64,000 nt of DNA from Bog-756 sp963833585 (GTDB lineage Bacteria; Actinomycetota; Acidimicrobiia; Acidimicrobiales; RAAP-2). The notes below the pieces were generated by a model that was not told the DNA's origin, did not search any database, and saw only the letters and a list, made by a program, of their open reading frames with translations. Location of the stretch: contig CAWHYF010000007.1 in NCBI GenBank assembly GCA_963833585.1, forward strand, positions 47,772 through 111,771. Direction: 5' to 3'. Below, piece by piece: positions 10,901 to 20,300 of this stretch; position 1 is the first letter of the stretch; each line of letters begins with the position of its first letter. Made by a program: the position numbers and the translations under genes.

Positions 10901-13161
10901 GAGGTGGAGGTGGTGTCACCGGGCGGGTTGGGGCTCCCGATGTCGGTACAGGTCCACGGGGACGGACAGGGATGGGCCGGGGCCTGGGGGACGAGCGTGG
11001 TGGTCACCGGGGCCCCGATGGCCAGGTTGGTGAACGAGGCGGTGCCGGCGTTGGAGGTCGAGCCGGAGTCGACGGCCAGGCCCTGGAGGGTGGTGGCCGG
11101 CATGTCGATGTCCACCGTCGAGCCGGGAATCAGGGTGTAGTGCACCCCGTCGGTGGACACCGCGGTGCTGAAGAGGTTCCCCACCCGCTGCACCATGACG
11201 TACTGGGGCAGCACTGCCGGATAGAGCTTGGTCAGCTCGAGGGAGTTGCCACCGAAGGCGGACCGGTACCAGAAGACGATCTCGGGCAGCGGGTTGCCCT
11301 CGGTCGAGTCGTTGGGATAGGCGAAGGCACCGTAGAACGGGGAGGTCGGGTCGGTGGACTGGCGGATCATGACTCCGGCCTGAGGCTGGAGGTTCTGGGT
11401 GGACTGGGCGGTGATCTTGACGCTGGACTGCGCATCACCGGTGACCGGGGTGGAGAGGAAGCGGAACTGGTCCGAGGTCCCGTGGATGGCCGCCCCGGAG
11501 GCGGTCACGGTCAAGGTCCCGTTCGAGGTGGATTCGGAGCCGGCCACCCCCGGAGCCCGGATGTCCTGGCAGGTGACCGGCCCGGCCGTGGCGTTCCCCG
11601 GGTCGAGGGAGGCCGGGCAGTTGGGGTCGGCCGGAGGGACGGTGGTCGAGCTGTTCAGCCCGAAGGCGTAGACCGCCCCGTTCAGGTCACCCACGTAGAA
11701 CTGGCTGCGGGCCACCGACACGGCGCCGTAGGTGATGGCGGGCAGCTGATACGAGTAGAGGAGCTGGCCGTTGGCCGCGTTCACCACCTCGAAGGTGTTG
11801 CCCTCGCCGTAGCCGATGAGCCCGTTGACGTAGGCCGGGGCCCCGATGATGGCCTGCTCGGTCTGGCGGACCCACTTGGTGGCCCCCGTCCCCGGGTCGT
11901 ACGCCCCGATGGAGCCGCCCGATCCGTGTCCGTTGACGACGCTGTGCCCGCCGGCGTAGTAGAGGGTGCCGTTGGCGAAGATCCCCGACGCGATGCTCCC
12001 GTCCCCTTCGGTGGGCCCGGCACCGCCGATGGCGATCTGGTGTTGCCACAGGGGCGGGTTCGGATCGGGCTTGCCCAGTTCCAGGTCCGATCGCTTCCAG
12101 GTGTAGAGGATGCCGTTCTTGTTGGCCGCCGAGATCAGCTGGTCGCCGGCGGCGTCGGTGGTCAGGGTGGGGGTGGTCCCCCAGTCCGAGTCGGACACCG
12201 CGGCCTCGAAGGGGAGCTGCCAGGAGCCCTCGTAGGCCAGCGTGGAGGAGTTGATGGCCACGATGGCCTGCGACTGGCTCTGGGTGTAGTCGTTGAGCGT
12301 GCCGGTGGTGCAGAAGATGGTGGCGGGTGTGGTGGAGGTGTCGAGGGTGGGGGTGGTCCACACCCCTCCGCCCAACTGACCGTTGGGGACGAAGTTGTAG
12401 GTGTTGACCACGGTATGGGTGGTCAGGCTGACCTGGAGGAGCTGACCCTGGACCAACGGGTTGTCACAGTTGGAGGCGATGCCGATGTAGGCGAAGCCGT
12501 TGTAGATCAGCGGGCTCGACCAGTTGTAGTGCGCCCCGGCCTGACTGTTGTCCCCGGTGTAGACGCTCCAGAGGATGGCGCCGGTGGCGGCATTGAGGGC
12601 GTACCAATTCGGACCACCACCCCCCACGTAGAGGGTGCCGTTCAACAGATCGGCCGACGAGGTGATGCCGATGGTGGACGGAAAGCAGCCCGGGTCGGTG
12701 GTGATGCCCAGGTTGGGGCTCTTCCAGATCTGGGCGCCGGTGGCGGTGTTCACCGCGTACTCGAAGCCGTCCCAGGAGCCGATGTAGGCGGTGGTGCCCA
12801 CGATGGAGGTGGACGTGGCGATGGCGCCGCCGGTCTGAAACGCCCACTTCTCCTTGAGGGTCGGAGCCTTCGCCACCGAGAGATTGGGGTCGACGGTGGC
12901 ATTGGTGCGCGAGGCGTTCTGGAGGAACATGGGCCAGTCCTGATAGCTGGCCGCGGCGGCCGGCCTGACCGTGACGGCCACCACCACCGCCAACGACGAC
13001 AGCACCACCACGACGGCCAGGGCCGAGCGGAGCACCACTCCACCCACACCCCGTTCCCCGCGGCGGCGCCCTCCTCCGCCGGCCCTCTCCGTCGTCGTCA
13101 TGCCCGTGCCCCTGCCCGTCGTCTCGTGCCCCTGGATGCTGCCCTCAATTGCAACTGCCAT
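7954..13161 (-). CDS. Giant secreted PQQ-type beta-propeller protein with six DUF1349/LamG-like modules
   Basis: The product is about 1,735 aa. The ATG at 13161 is preferred because GAGGAAG lies just upstream; an in-frame GTG at 13179 is the alternative. After an Arg-rich N-terminus come a hydrophobic helix and an AAAAS cleavage-like site. A PQQ-type propeller of about 430 residues follows, with repeated blades such as YIGSWDGFEYAVN and ANGTLYYAGGH. Six modules of about 195 residues come next, most opening with CPxGWxCxDIG and containing DIWGTADAFH, AKAGVMLRATTDPGSPYYA and DGxxWTxxPGS. It is the paralogue of the protein at 17341-21747. Role: probably an extracellular matrix or carbohydrate-binding scaffold. 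Enzyme activity cannot be claimed. The long intact frame contrasts with the broken genes elsewhere in the window. Confidence 0.8.
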   Translation of the reverse strand: MAVAIEGSIQGHETTGRGTGMTTTERAGGGGRRRGERGVGGVVLRSALAVVVVLSSLAVVVAVTVRPAAAASYQDWPMFLQNASRTNATVDPNLSVAKAPTLKEKWAFQTGGAIATSTSIVGTTAYIGSWDGFEYAVNTATGAQIWKSPNLGITTDPGCFPSTIGITSSADLLNGTLYVGGGGPNWYALNAATGAILWSVYTGDNSQAGAHYNWSSPLIYNGFAYIGIASNCDNPLVQGQLLQVSLTTHTVVNTYNFVPNGQLGGGVWTTPTLDTSTTPATIFCTTGTLNDYTQSQSQAIVAINSSTLAYEGSWQLPFEAAVSDSDWGTTPTLTTDAAGDQLISAANKNGILYTWKRSDLELGKPDPNPPLWQHQIAIGGAGPTEGDGSIASGIFANGTLYYAGGHSVVNGHGSGGSIGAYDPGTGATKWVRQTEQAIIGAPAYVNGLIGYGEGNTFEVVNAANGQLLYSYQLPAITYGAVSVARSQFYVGDLNGAVYAFGLNSSTTVPPADPNCPASLDPGNATAGPVTCQDIRAPGVAGSESTSNGTLTVTASGAAIHGTSDQFRFLSTPVTGDAQSSVKITAQSTQNLQPQAGVMIRQSTDPTSPFYGAFAYPNDSTEGNPLPEIVFWYRSAFGGNSLELTKLYPAVLPQYVMVQRVGNLFSTAVSTDGVHYTLIPGSTVDIDMPATTLQGLAVDSGSTSNAGTASFTNLAIGAPVTTTLVPQAPAHPCPSPWTCTDIGSPNPPGDTTSTSPTSFTLDGTGTGIGGGIDSFHYVSQSVTGNQALSAQVVTQAGSPATAQEGIMMRANLSTTAPYYAVLFSPGGTATVQWRYYDGFVDGGNTLPLPGVTSGSYVQIESFTDPTTGVQSFTTLTSTDGNTWTPVLGATQNIPMGTTYTAGMAADAVAPRVTPAVVYNAVSLAANTTQPAGVCPAGFTCADIGNNILPGNQDYTDPSEPTSDAGTGSWTIRASGSDIWSVFDNYRYAFEDFPADPANAPNGDGTVSARVVSQTGYTDGFTKTGVMIRQGGTDPQAPYFGVFATPANGVVVQWRASEGAITNQLLANPAGGNSNLPAVTPVYVLAERYTNVATGVVYYAGFSSSDGVHWTWIPGSTVALNLTGPLTSGIATDSHNDAAYTVATVDNLAQFGGASLPPGVCPNGWSCSDIGGALPPGQDSLTNGTWSEVGGGGDIWSTADAFHLVNQTLAADGSVTAHITSQQNTNGFAKAGPMLRATTDPGSPYYAAFITPGQGIAVQWRPSQGASTSQILATGSAPVYLRVTRYTSGSTVYYSAYSSPDGTTWTLVPGSTQVLAMTGTLLAGFGITSHAQGTGSAVTLDTVAITPGETPPPGLCPSGWSCSDVGGAQPSGSDSLTNGTWSETGGGGDIWGTADAFHLVAQTLTGDGTVSAHVTAQQNTSPWAKAGVMLRATTDPGSPYYAAFVTPAQGIAVQWRGTQGSSTSQVVIAGTVPVYLMVGRYTSGAVTTYSAFTSSDGVNWTLIPGSAHALALPQPLLAGLAITSHSQGTGSAVTLDTVAVTPGSVPPSSLNCPTGWNCSDIGAVTPIGGQTTSGGSWSLLAGGPDIWGTADAFHFAWQTLAANGVVKADVASVQATDPWAKAGVMVRATTDPGSPYYAVYVTQGNGVVVQERTAQGVNAVQLAGQAGTAPTFVEVTRTGTSLTASTSPDGVTWTPIPGSTATLANLAGSLLAGAAATSHSPTALATVGYSALTVTGS

Positions 13162-13170
13162 GGTTGCTTC

Positions 13171-13204
13171 CTCGTTCACACTGCGGCCTCGTTCACACTG
13201 CGGC
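13171..13204. repeat. Exact 17-bp tandem duplication at a gene junction
   Basis: CTCGTTCACACTGCGGC occurs twice in direct succession. On the minus strand the unit contains the stop of the GT2 gene (13193-14029) and lies just before the start of the giant propeller gene, so it sets the distance between the two. A slippage duplication is the simplest origin. Confidence 0.85.
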
Positions 13205-14029
13205 TTCCTGCCGGTCGAAGTCGGCGGTGGGACTGGTGAGTCCCAGCCGGGGAGCCGGCTCGGCTGATCCGGGTGAGCCAGGGTCGATCCGGCTCAGTGT
13301 CGGGTACATGCGCCACACCTCGCGAAGGGCCCGCACGATGACCTTGGGATCGGCGCCGCGGGCGGTGCCGGCCGTCCGGGGCAGGTGGGTGACGCCGACC
13401 TCCACGATGGCCGAGCCCCGGCGGGCCAGCTTGACCATGATCTCCGTGTCGATCATGGCGCCACGGCTCTCCACCTCGATCGCAGCCAGAGGATCCCGGC
13501 GGTACAGCTTGAAGGCACAGTCGATGTCCCGCACCGGGACGTAGAACAACGCCCGGACCAACCGATTCCAGGCCCAGGCGTTGGCCCGGCGAATGAACGG
13601 GTCCTGGCGGGCCCGGCGGAAGCCGGCCACCACGTCGGCATGGTTGGTCCACGCCAACAGCAGGGGAAGTTCGTTCATGTCGAACTGGTTGTCGGCATCG
13701 GTGTAGAACACGAAGTCGAGCCGGGCGGCGGCGAACCCGGAGCGGAGGGCCTGCCCGTACCCGAGATTGGTGGCGTGCTGCACCAGGCGCACCTCGGCGT
13801 GCCGGCGGGCACTGCCTCGGACCAGATCGGCCGTCCGGTCGGAGGACCCGTCGTCGACGACGATGATCTCGTATCTCGAACAGTGGCGTTCGGCGATGGC
13901 CGCAGTGTCGTCGATGGCCTTGTCGATGTTCTCCTCCTCGTTGTAGGCGGGGAGGACGAAGGAGACCGCATGCCCGGCAGGGGCCCGAGGTCCCAGCACG
14001 TGCGGGGCCTCGAGGGGCTCGTTGGTCAT
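13193..14029 (-). CDS. GT2 dolichyl/polyprenyl-phosphate mannose-synthase-like glycosyltransferase
   Basis: This 278-aa soluble GT2 contains FVLPAYNEEENI (24-35), VVDDGSSDRT (57-66) and the metal-binding TDADNQFDMNE (110-120), followed by a conserved DIDCAFKLYRRD segment. This pattern matches DPM1/ArnC-type enzymes that load a sugar on polyprenyl phosphate. The ATG at 14029 has GGAGG about 10 bases upstream. The gene leads into the giant propeller gene with about 30 bases between stop and start. It probably supplies a lipid-linked donor to the GT-C enzyme further down the operon. The C-terminal 40 residues are Pro/Ser-rich with no membrane helix, unlike ArnC. Confidence 0.8.
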   Translation of the reverse strand: MTNEPLEAPHVLGPRAPAGHAVSFVLPAYNEEENIDKAIDDTAAIAERHCSRYEIIVVDDGSSDRTADLVRGSARRHAEVRLVQHATNLGYGQALRSGFAAARLDFVFYTDADNQFDMNELPLLLAWTNHADVVAGFRRARQDPFIRRANAWAWNRLVRALFYVPVRDIDCAFKLYRRDPLAAIEVESRGAMIDTEIMVKLARRGSAIVEVGVTHLPRTAGTARGADPKVIVRALREVWRMYPTLSRIDPGSPGSAEPAPRLGLTSPTADFDRQEAAV

Positions 14030-14155
14030 GGAATGTTCCGCCTCCGGTCAATTCGGGCCCGGGCGCCGGGCGGGTACGCACTGCCAAGCAATCACAAATC
14101 ACCGGGGGCGTCTATGCGCGGCGGCGAACTTAATGACCACGTAACACTTGTGCCC

Positions 14156-14184
14156 ATTCCATCCACAGTTGGGGGAAAAGTCAA
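14156..14184 (-). promoter_or_regulatory. Candidate sigma70-type promoter for the GT2/propeller operon
   Basis: Read on the minus strand, TTGACT (14184-14179) and TGGAAT (14161-14156) are 17 bases apart inside an unusually AT-rich gap (14030-14516). The likely start site is about 115 bases before the GT2 ATG at 14029. The -10 box is imperfect. Apart from this and the hairpin at 14430-14465, nothing else was recognised in the gap. Confidence 0.3.
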
Positions 14185-14429
14185 ATGAAAAAGTGCGGGC
14201 CACAATCCGTTCATGACATGGAAATACTTTTGACATGTCGCAGTCCGGATCCATGCGTTGACCAGGGATACCCGGATGACGCAACCGGGATTGTCGGGGC
14301 GACGCCCAAACGGACTCCCTGTGCTCAATTCACTACGCTCTGTAGTCCTGATATAGGTATAATCGGTTGCATATACCACGCACCGTGGTGGCTCGACTGC
14401 GGACGTCATTTGAGACCCGGTCAATGGCG

Positions 14430-14465
14430 GAGGGACCATCACTGCCGGTGATCGCCCGGTCCCTC
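14430..14465 (-). terminator. Perfect nested hairpin downstream of the Ig/DUF1349 gene, candidate terminator
   Basis: GAGGGACC (14430-14437) pairs with GGTCCCTC (14458-14465), and inside them ATCAC pairs with GTGAT. The hairpin lies about 52 bases past the stop at 14517 in the minus-strand direction. No clear T-tract follows, so rho-independent termination is possible but not certain. Confidence 0.45.
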
Positions 14466-14516
14466 TGCGGCCCCTTCGTTCCTGGGTTCCGATGATCGCG
14501 TTTGGTTGCCCAGCGT

Positions 14517-17320
14517 TCACCGGGTGGTAACGGAGTCGATCACCGCCGTGCTGATCGTGCCACTGCTGTGCGACGTGACGCAGAGTCCCGCCCACGCGGT
14601 GGGCCCGACGCTGAGGGTGGCGGTGGAGCCGGGAATGGTCGACCAGGTGACACCGTCGGGAGACGTGGATGCGGTGAAGCTGGTGCCGGCGCGGGTCACC
14701 GCGAGGAAGGAAGGCATCACGCCGGCCGGATTGGCCAGGGTGGCCGATCCCCCGCCTTGCTTGGTCCGGACCTGGACCTTGATGCCGGCTCCCGAGGTGA
14801 CCACCACCGAGTACTCGGGTGCGCTGGGGTCGGTGGAGGCCCGGATCATCACCCCGGCCTTGGTGTTGGTGCTGGTCCGGGTCTGGCTCACCACCCGTGC
14901 GCTCAGCGTCCCGTCACCGGTCAGCGGCTCCGAGATGAAGCGGAACTGGTCGCTGGTGCCGAAGATGTCCGCCCCCCCGGCGCTGACCGTCCAGGTGCCG
15001 GTGGACGGGTCGTAGGACTGGTTGCCGGGCGGGGAGCGGGCTCCCGATGTCGGCACAGGTGAAGGGCGACGGGCAGGAGACCGGTGGGCCGGTGGTCGTC
15101 GTGGACGTGGTGGTCGACGTGGACGTGGTCGACGTGGTCGAGGTCGAGGTGCTCGTCGACGAGGTGGTGGAGGTGGGCGGCGGCGACACCACCCCGGGGG
15201 AGACCGAGTCGAAGGTCACCGTGCCGAGCTGTCCGGAGTTGTGCGAGGTGACGGCCAGACCGGCCAGCACGGTGGACCCGAGGGCCAGGGTGGTGGTCGA
15301 GCCGGGGATGGTGGTCCACGTCACCCCGTCGGGGGAGGTCGATGCGCTGAATGTGGAGCCGGTGCGGGTGATCTCCAACCAGGCCGGTGCGGTGCCGGTC
15401 GGGTTGGCCAGTTTGGCCGTGGTCCCGCCCTGGGTCGAACGCAGCTGCACCTTGATACCGGCACCGGGCGAGACCACCACCGAGTACTCGGGTGAGCCGG
15501 GGTCGGTGGTGGCCCGCACCATCACCCCGGCCTTGGCCTGGGTGCCCGAGTTGGACTGGGTCACCACCCGGGCCTGCACCGTCCCGTCGCCGGTGAGGGG
15601 CTGGGAGACGAACCGGAACTGGTCGGCGGTGCCCGAGATGTCGGACCCACCCCCGGACACCGTCCAGGTGCCGGAGTTGGGGTCGTAGGACTGGCTACCG
15701 GCCGGGGTGGGGCTGCCGATGTCGGCACAACTGAACGGCGACGGGCAGGGAACCGGGGGGACCGGCGCCGGTGGACTGGTGCTGACCGCGACCGAATCGA
15801 AGGTGGCCGAGGCCGGGACACCGGGCTGGCCCGAGCTCACCGCCAGTCCTCCGACCGCGGCCCCGCCCAGATCGATGGTGGCCGTCGAGCCGGGCAGCGG
15901 GGACCAGATGATCCCGTCCGGTGAGATGTAGGTGGTGAGTGTGGTCCCGGTGCGCCCCACCCAGAGGAAGGCCGGGAGGACCACCGGGTCGGTCACCAGG
16001 GCCGAGCTCGGTCCGTCCGCCACCGCCCGGTCCAGCACCTCGACCGACCCGCCGGGGGTCACCAGCGCGGCGTAGGACGGCGACCCCGGCGCGGTGCCCG
16101 ATCGCAGCATGACCCCGGCGGTGGCGGCGCTCCCTCCGGTGAGCGAGGTCACCCGGGCCTCCGCTCCCCCGGTGGTGGCCACGGGTTTGTTCACCAGGTG
16201 GAGCTGATCGGCCGTCCCTCCGGGACCGCTACCACCGCCCGACACCGTCCAGGTGCCGGTCCCGGCGTCGAACGACTGGCCGCCGGGGGGCGAGGGCGAT
16301 CCGACGTCCGACCCGGTCCAACCGGCGCTCGAGCCGTCGGTCCACAACACGTGGGTCGGAGTGGAGGAGAACGAGCCGATGGTGGTCACCTGGGCCACCA
16401 CGGTGTCCTCGCCCGGGGCTCCGAGTCAACGCGAACGAGGCGTGCCCGCCGGCGTCGGTGGCCGCCGTCCCGGTGGTGCCGGTGTCGGGCCCGTTGGTGA
16501 CGGAGAAGGCCACCACGGCGTCGGGCAGGCCCTGACCGCTGCCGTCGAGCAGCGTGGCGGTCTCGGTGACCGACGTGCCGGCGGCGGCCGTGGTGGCGGT
16601 CGGGCCGAGGGTCAGGGTGGCACGGCTGGTCCCGGCCGACCCGATGGGACGCCACTGGATCGACTCGTCCTGCTTGGGTGAGCAGGACCCGGCATCGATC
16701 CCGCCGGAGTCGATGACGTGGGTGGAGTCCGCCAAGGTGGTGGCGACCCCCCCGACGGTGAGGGTGACCGTCGGGGGCACGGTGATCGGGGTGCAGGTGG
16801 CCGGGAAGCCGCTGGTGTCGAAGTTGTCGTAGCCGGGGTTGGAGGCGGGCGGGTTCTCGGTCAGGATGACGCTCCGGCCCGCGGGGACGGTGAAGGAGCC
16901 CCACAGATTGTCGAACACCTTGCCCCCGACCAGGGAGGAGTGGTCATCGACCGTGACCCGGCTCACCGTGATGGGGGCGGCGCTCGGGTTGTCCAGGCGG
17001 ATGGCCCCGGCGTCGTAACAGGTGGCCAGGGTGCCGCAGGCGGACTGGCCGGGCACGGTGCCCCCGAGGAAGGTCACCCCGGGCGATCCGGCCCACGGCA
17101 CCGGGAAGGTGGCCGGGTCGGGGTTGATGGTCTCCTTGTCCTCGGCGTAGCCGACGAACACCGACAGCCCGCCGGCAGTGGCCGTGGCGCCCCCGGCCGA
17201 GGGGAGGGCCCGGACGGCCATCAACCCGAGCAGGAGGGCGGCCACCGCCACCATCACCAGCCCGCCGGCGGAGCCGCGGCGCAGCGCTCTCCAGGCCGAC
17301 TCCACGCTCGGACTGCTCAT
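14517..17320 (-). CDS. Secreted Ig-like protein with three DUF1349/LamG-like modules, two frameshifts
   Basis: The ATG at 17320 has GAAGAGGAG upstream and lies 20 bases after the stop of the preceding propeller gene. After a hydrophobic signal segment (about residues 15-45) comes an uncharacterised domain (FVGYAEDKETINPDPATFP). A Big1-like Ig domain follows (TETATLLDGSGQGLPDAVV), then three DUF1349-like modules, the second and third separated by a Ser/Thr-rich linker. The frame breaks in CCCGGGG at 16412-16418 and in GGGG near 15031-15036. Each break is an extra base, and the module consensus continues across it. The repaired protein would be about 930 aa. Likely role: matrix or adhesin-like scaffold. 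No catalytic motif was seen. Confidence 0.7.
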
Positions 17321-17340
17321 GATGCGACTCCTCTTCGTCG

Positions 17341-20300
17341 TCAGGGGCTGGAGACCACCGAGTCGAACACCACCGTGCCGGCCTTCCCGTTGCTGTGGGA
17401 GGTGAAGGCCACGCCACGGAGGAGGGCACCGGACAGGTTGGCCAGGGTCATGGCGGAGCCGGGCACGGTGGTCCAGGTGACCCCGTCGGGCGAGGTGGCG
17501 GCGGCGAAGGTGGTGCCGGTCCGGCTCACCCGCAGGTAGACCGGGGCGGTCCCGGCCACGGTCAGCTGGCCGGTCGACCCGCCGGCCGTCGACCGCCACT
17601 GCACCGCCACCCCGTTGCCGGTGGTGGCGAAGACCGCGTAGTAGGGGCAGCCGGGGTCGGTCGTGGCCCGAAGCATGGGCCCGGCCTTGGCCCAGGCGCT
17701 GGGGGAGCTCTCCGAGACCACCCGGGTGGCCAGACTCCCGTCCGCGGCCAGGTTCTGCCAGGCGAAGTGGAAGGCGTCGGCGGTCCCGAAGATGTCGGCC
17801 CCGCCCGCCTGCATCGTCCAGGTCCCGCCGCTGAGGCTCTGGGATCCGGCCGGCGAGGCCGCGCCGATGTCTCCGCAGGTCCACCCGGAGGGGCAGGCCA
17901 ACCCGGGCGGCGGCAGCTCCCCCGGGGTGACGGCCACCGAGTCGAGGGTCACGTTGCCTCCCACGCCCTGGGCGTGGGAGGTGAGGGCGAAGCCGGCCTG
18001 CAGCGCACCGGACATGGCCAGCACCATGGTGGAGCCGGGTACCGCCGTCCAGGTGGACCCGTCGGGCGAGGTGTAGGCGGTGTAGTAGGTCTGGGGGCTG
18101 GAGCCCGACGTGGTGAATCTGCCCACCCGGAGAAAGATCGGTCCGGTGCCGGTGGTGGCCAACTGGCTGCTGGTGCCGCCCTGGGTGGCCCGCCACTGGA
18201 CCACCACCCCGTTGGCGGGGGTCACGAAGACCCCGTAGTACGGCGAGCCGGCGTTGGCGGTGGCCCGGACCATGGGCCCGGCCTTGGCCCAGGGGCTGGT
18301 GGCCTGCTGGGACGAGACGCGCGCGGTGACGGTCCCGTCGGCGGCCAGGGACTGGGCCACCAGGTGGAAGGAGTCCGAGGTGCCCCAGATGTCCCCGCCG
18401 CCGGCGGTCTCGGACCAGGACCCGTTGAGCAGCGAGTCCTGGCCGGGGGGCAGTGCGCCGCCCACGTCGGTGCAGCTCCACCCGGTCGGGCAGACGAACG
18501 GGGGCGGTTGCTCGACGACCTGCTGGGTGACCGCGTCGAAGGTGGCCACGGTGAGGTTGAGCGAGCTGTTGGCGTCGCTGGCCAGACCGGCGACCAGCGG
18601 CCCCGGCAGGGTCAGGGCCACCTGGGAGTTGGGCACGTAGCTCCAGTTGACCCCGTCGGTCGAGGAGTAGGCGGCGTAGAACACCCGACCGGAGACCGGG
18701 TCGGTGTAGCGGGCCGCCTCCACCCACTGGGGGGCGGCGATCCCGGCCTCGGACACCTGCTGGGTCTGGGCCGCCCGGGAGGCTCGCCACTGCACGGCCA
18801 CCCCGTTGGCCGGGGTGATGAAGACCCCGTAGTAGGGGGCCTGGGCGTCGGTGCCCGAGCGGATCATGACCCCCGAGCGCATCCACGGCCCTCCCCCGCT
18901 CTGCGAGGTGACGTGGGCCGAGACCGTCCCGTCCCCGGTGGTCGAGCCGCTGGCGAAGGGTTGGTAGTCGAAACGGAACTCGTCGTAGACGGACCAGATG
19001 TCCCCGCTCCCCTGCACCGTCCAGTCGCCCCCCTGGACCAGCTGGTTGCCGGGTGGGACCCCCGGCCCGCCGATGTCGCCGCACGACCAGCCGATCGGGC
19101 ACACCCCCGGCGGGGCGGTGGTCACTGCGGCCAGGGACAGGTGGTCGAAGACCACCGGGACGGTGGTGCTGGTGCCGCTGGTAGCGGCCAGGCCGGCCAG
19201 GTAGGTGGAGCCGAAGGGCAGGACCTGGGTCGAGCCCAGCACCGGGGTCCAGGTCACCCCGTCGGCGGAGGTGAAGGCGGACACCGTGGTCTGGGCCGGG
19301 CTGAACCGGGAGTCCTGCCAGGTGACGAGGCGGAGGTAGGCCGGTGAGACCGACGAGGCCAGCGGGATGGTCTGGGCCAGGGCGATGCCGTCGTTGGACC
19401 GCCACCGGATGGTGGCCGATCCGCCCGGGTGGAGGTAGACCCCGTACTCCGGGGCGGTCGGACTGGTGCCGGCCCGCACCAGCAGGCCCTCCTGGGCCTT
19501 GCCCGAGGCTCCGGGCTGGGTCACCACCCGCGCCGAGAGCGAGGTGGAGCCGGTCTCCGACTGGAACACGTAGTGCATGGAGTCCGACGAGCCGAGGAAG
19601 CCGGTGCCGGTGCCGGCCAGGGTCAGCGCCGCGCCGCTACCGGTGGCGTCCCCCGCCGGGGTGGGGTTGCCCACGTCGGCACAGGACCAGCCGACCGGGC
19701 ACGGGTCGGCCGGAGCGGACGGCACCAGCGCGGCGGTCGGAGGCCCGCCCACCGACAGCCCGGTGAACGAGGCGGTGCCGGTGGCACTGGACGAGCCGGA
19801 CGACACGGCCAGGCCGGCCAGGCTGGTGGTGGGGAGGTCGAGGTCGGCGGTGGAGCCCGGCACCAGCTGGTAGGTGATCCCGTCGGTGGACAGGCCGGCA
19901 CTGAAGAGGTTGCCGGTGCGCTGGATGATCAGGGATGCGGGCGTGGCCACCGGCACCTTGGCCAGCAGCACGGGGTTCTTGGCGAAGGTAGTCCGCTCCC
20001 ACACCTGGACGTCGGGCGGGGTGTCGTTGGGGTAGGCCAGGACGGCGTAGAACGGCGAGGTCACCGCGGCGGACTGGCGGACCATGAGCCCGGCCTGCTG
20101 GGTGAGCCCGGACGGCGGGGCCTGGCCGGTGAGGGTCACGCTGGCCTGGGTGTCGCCGGTGACCGGCTCGGACACCAGGCGGAACTGGTCACCGGTCCCC
20201 TTGACCCCGGTGCCGGCGGCCTTCACGGTGAGGGTACCCGCCGCCGACGACTCGCTGCCCTTGGCCGGGTTGTGGATGTCCTGGCAGGTGAAGCCGGTCG

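Noticed and set aside
9514..13239. Plus-strand open frame of 1,241 codons opposite the giant propeller gene
   Set aside because: It is Gly/Val/Arg-rich with no motif and mirrors the codon pattern of the real minus-strand gene, a normal effect of high GC. The minus frame has a signal peptide and repeated domains.
14340..14370. TATAAT-like box on the plus strand near 14355
   Set aside because: No plus-strand gene follows it, and such boxes are expected by chance in an AT-rich gap.
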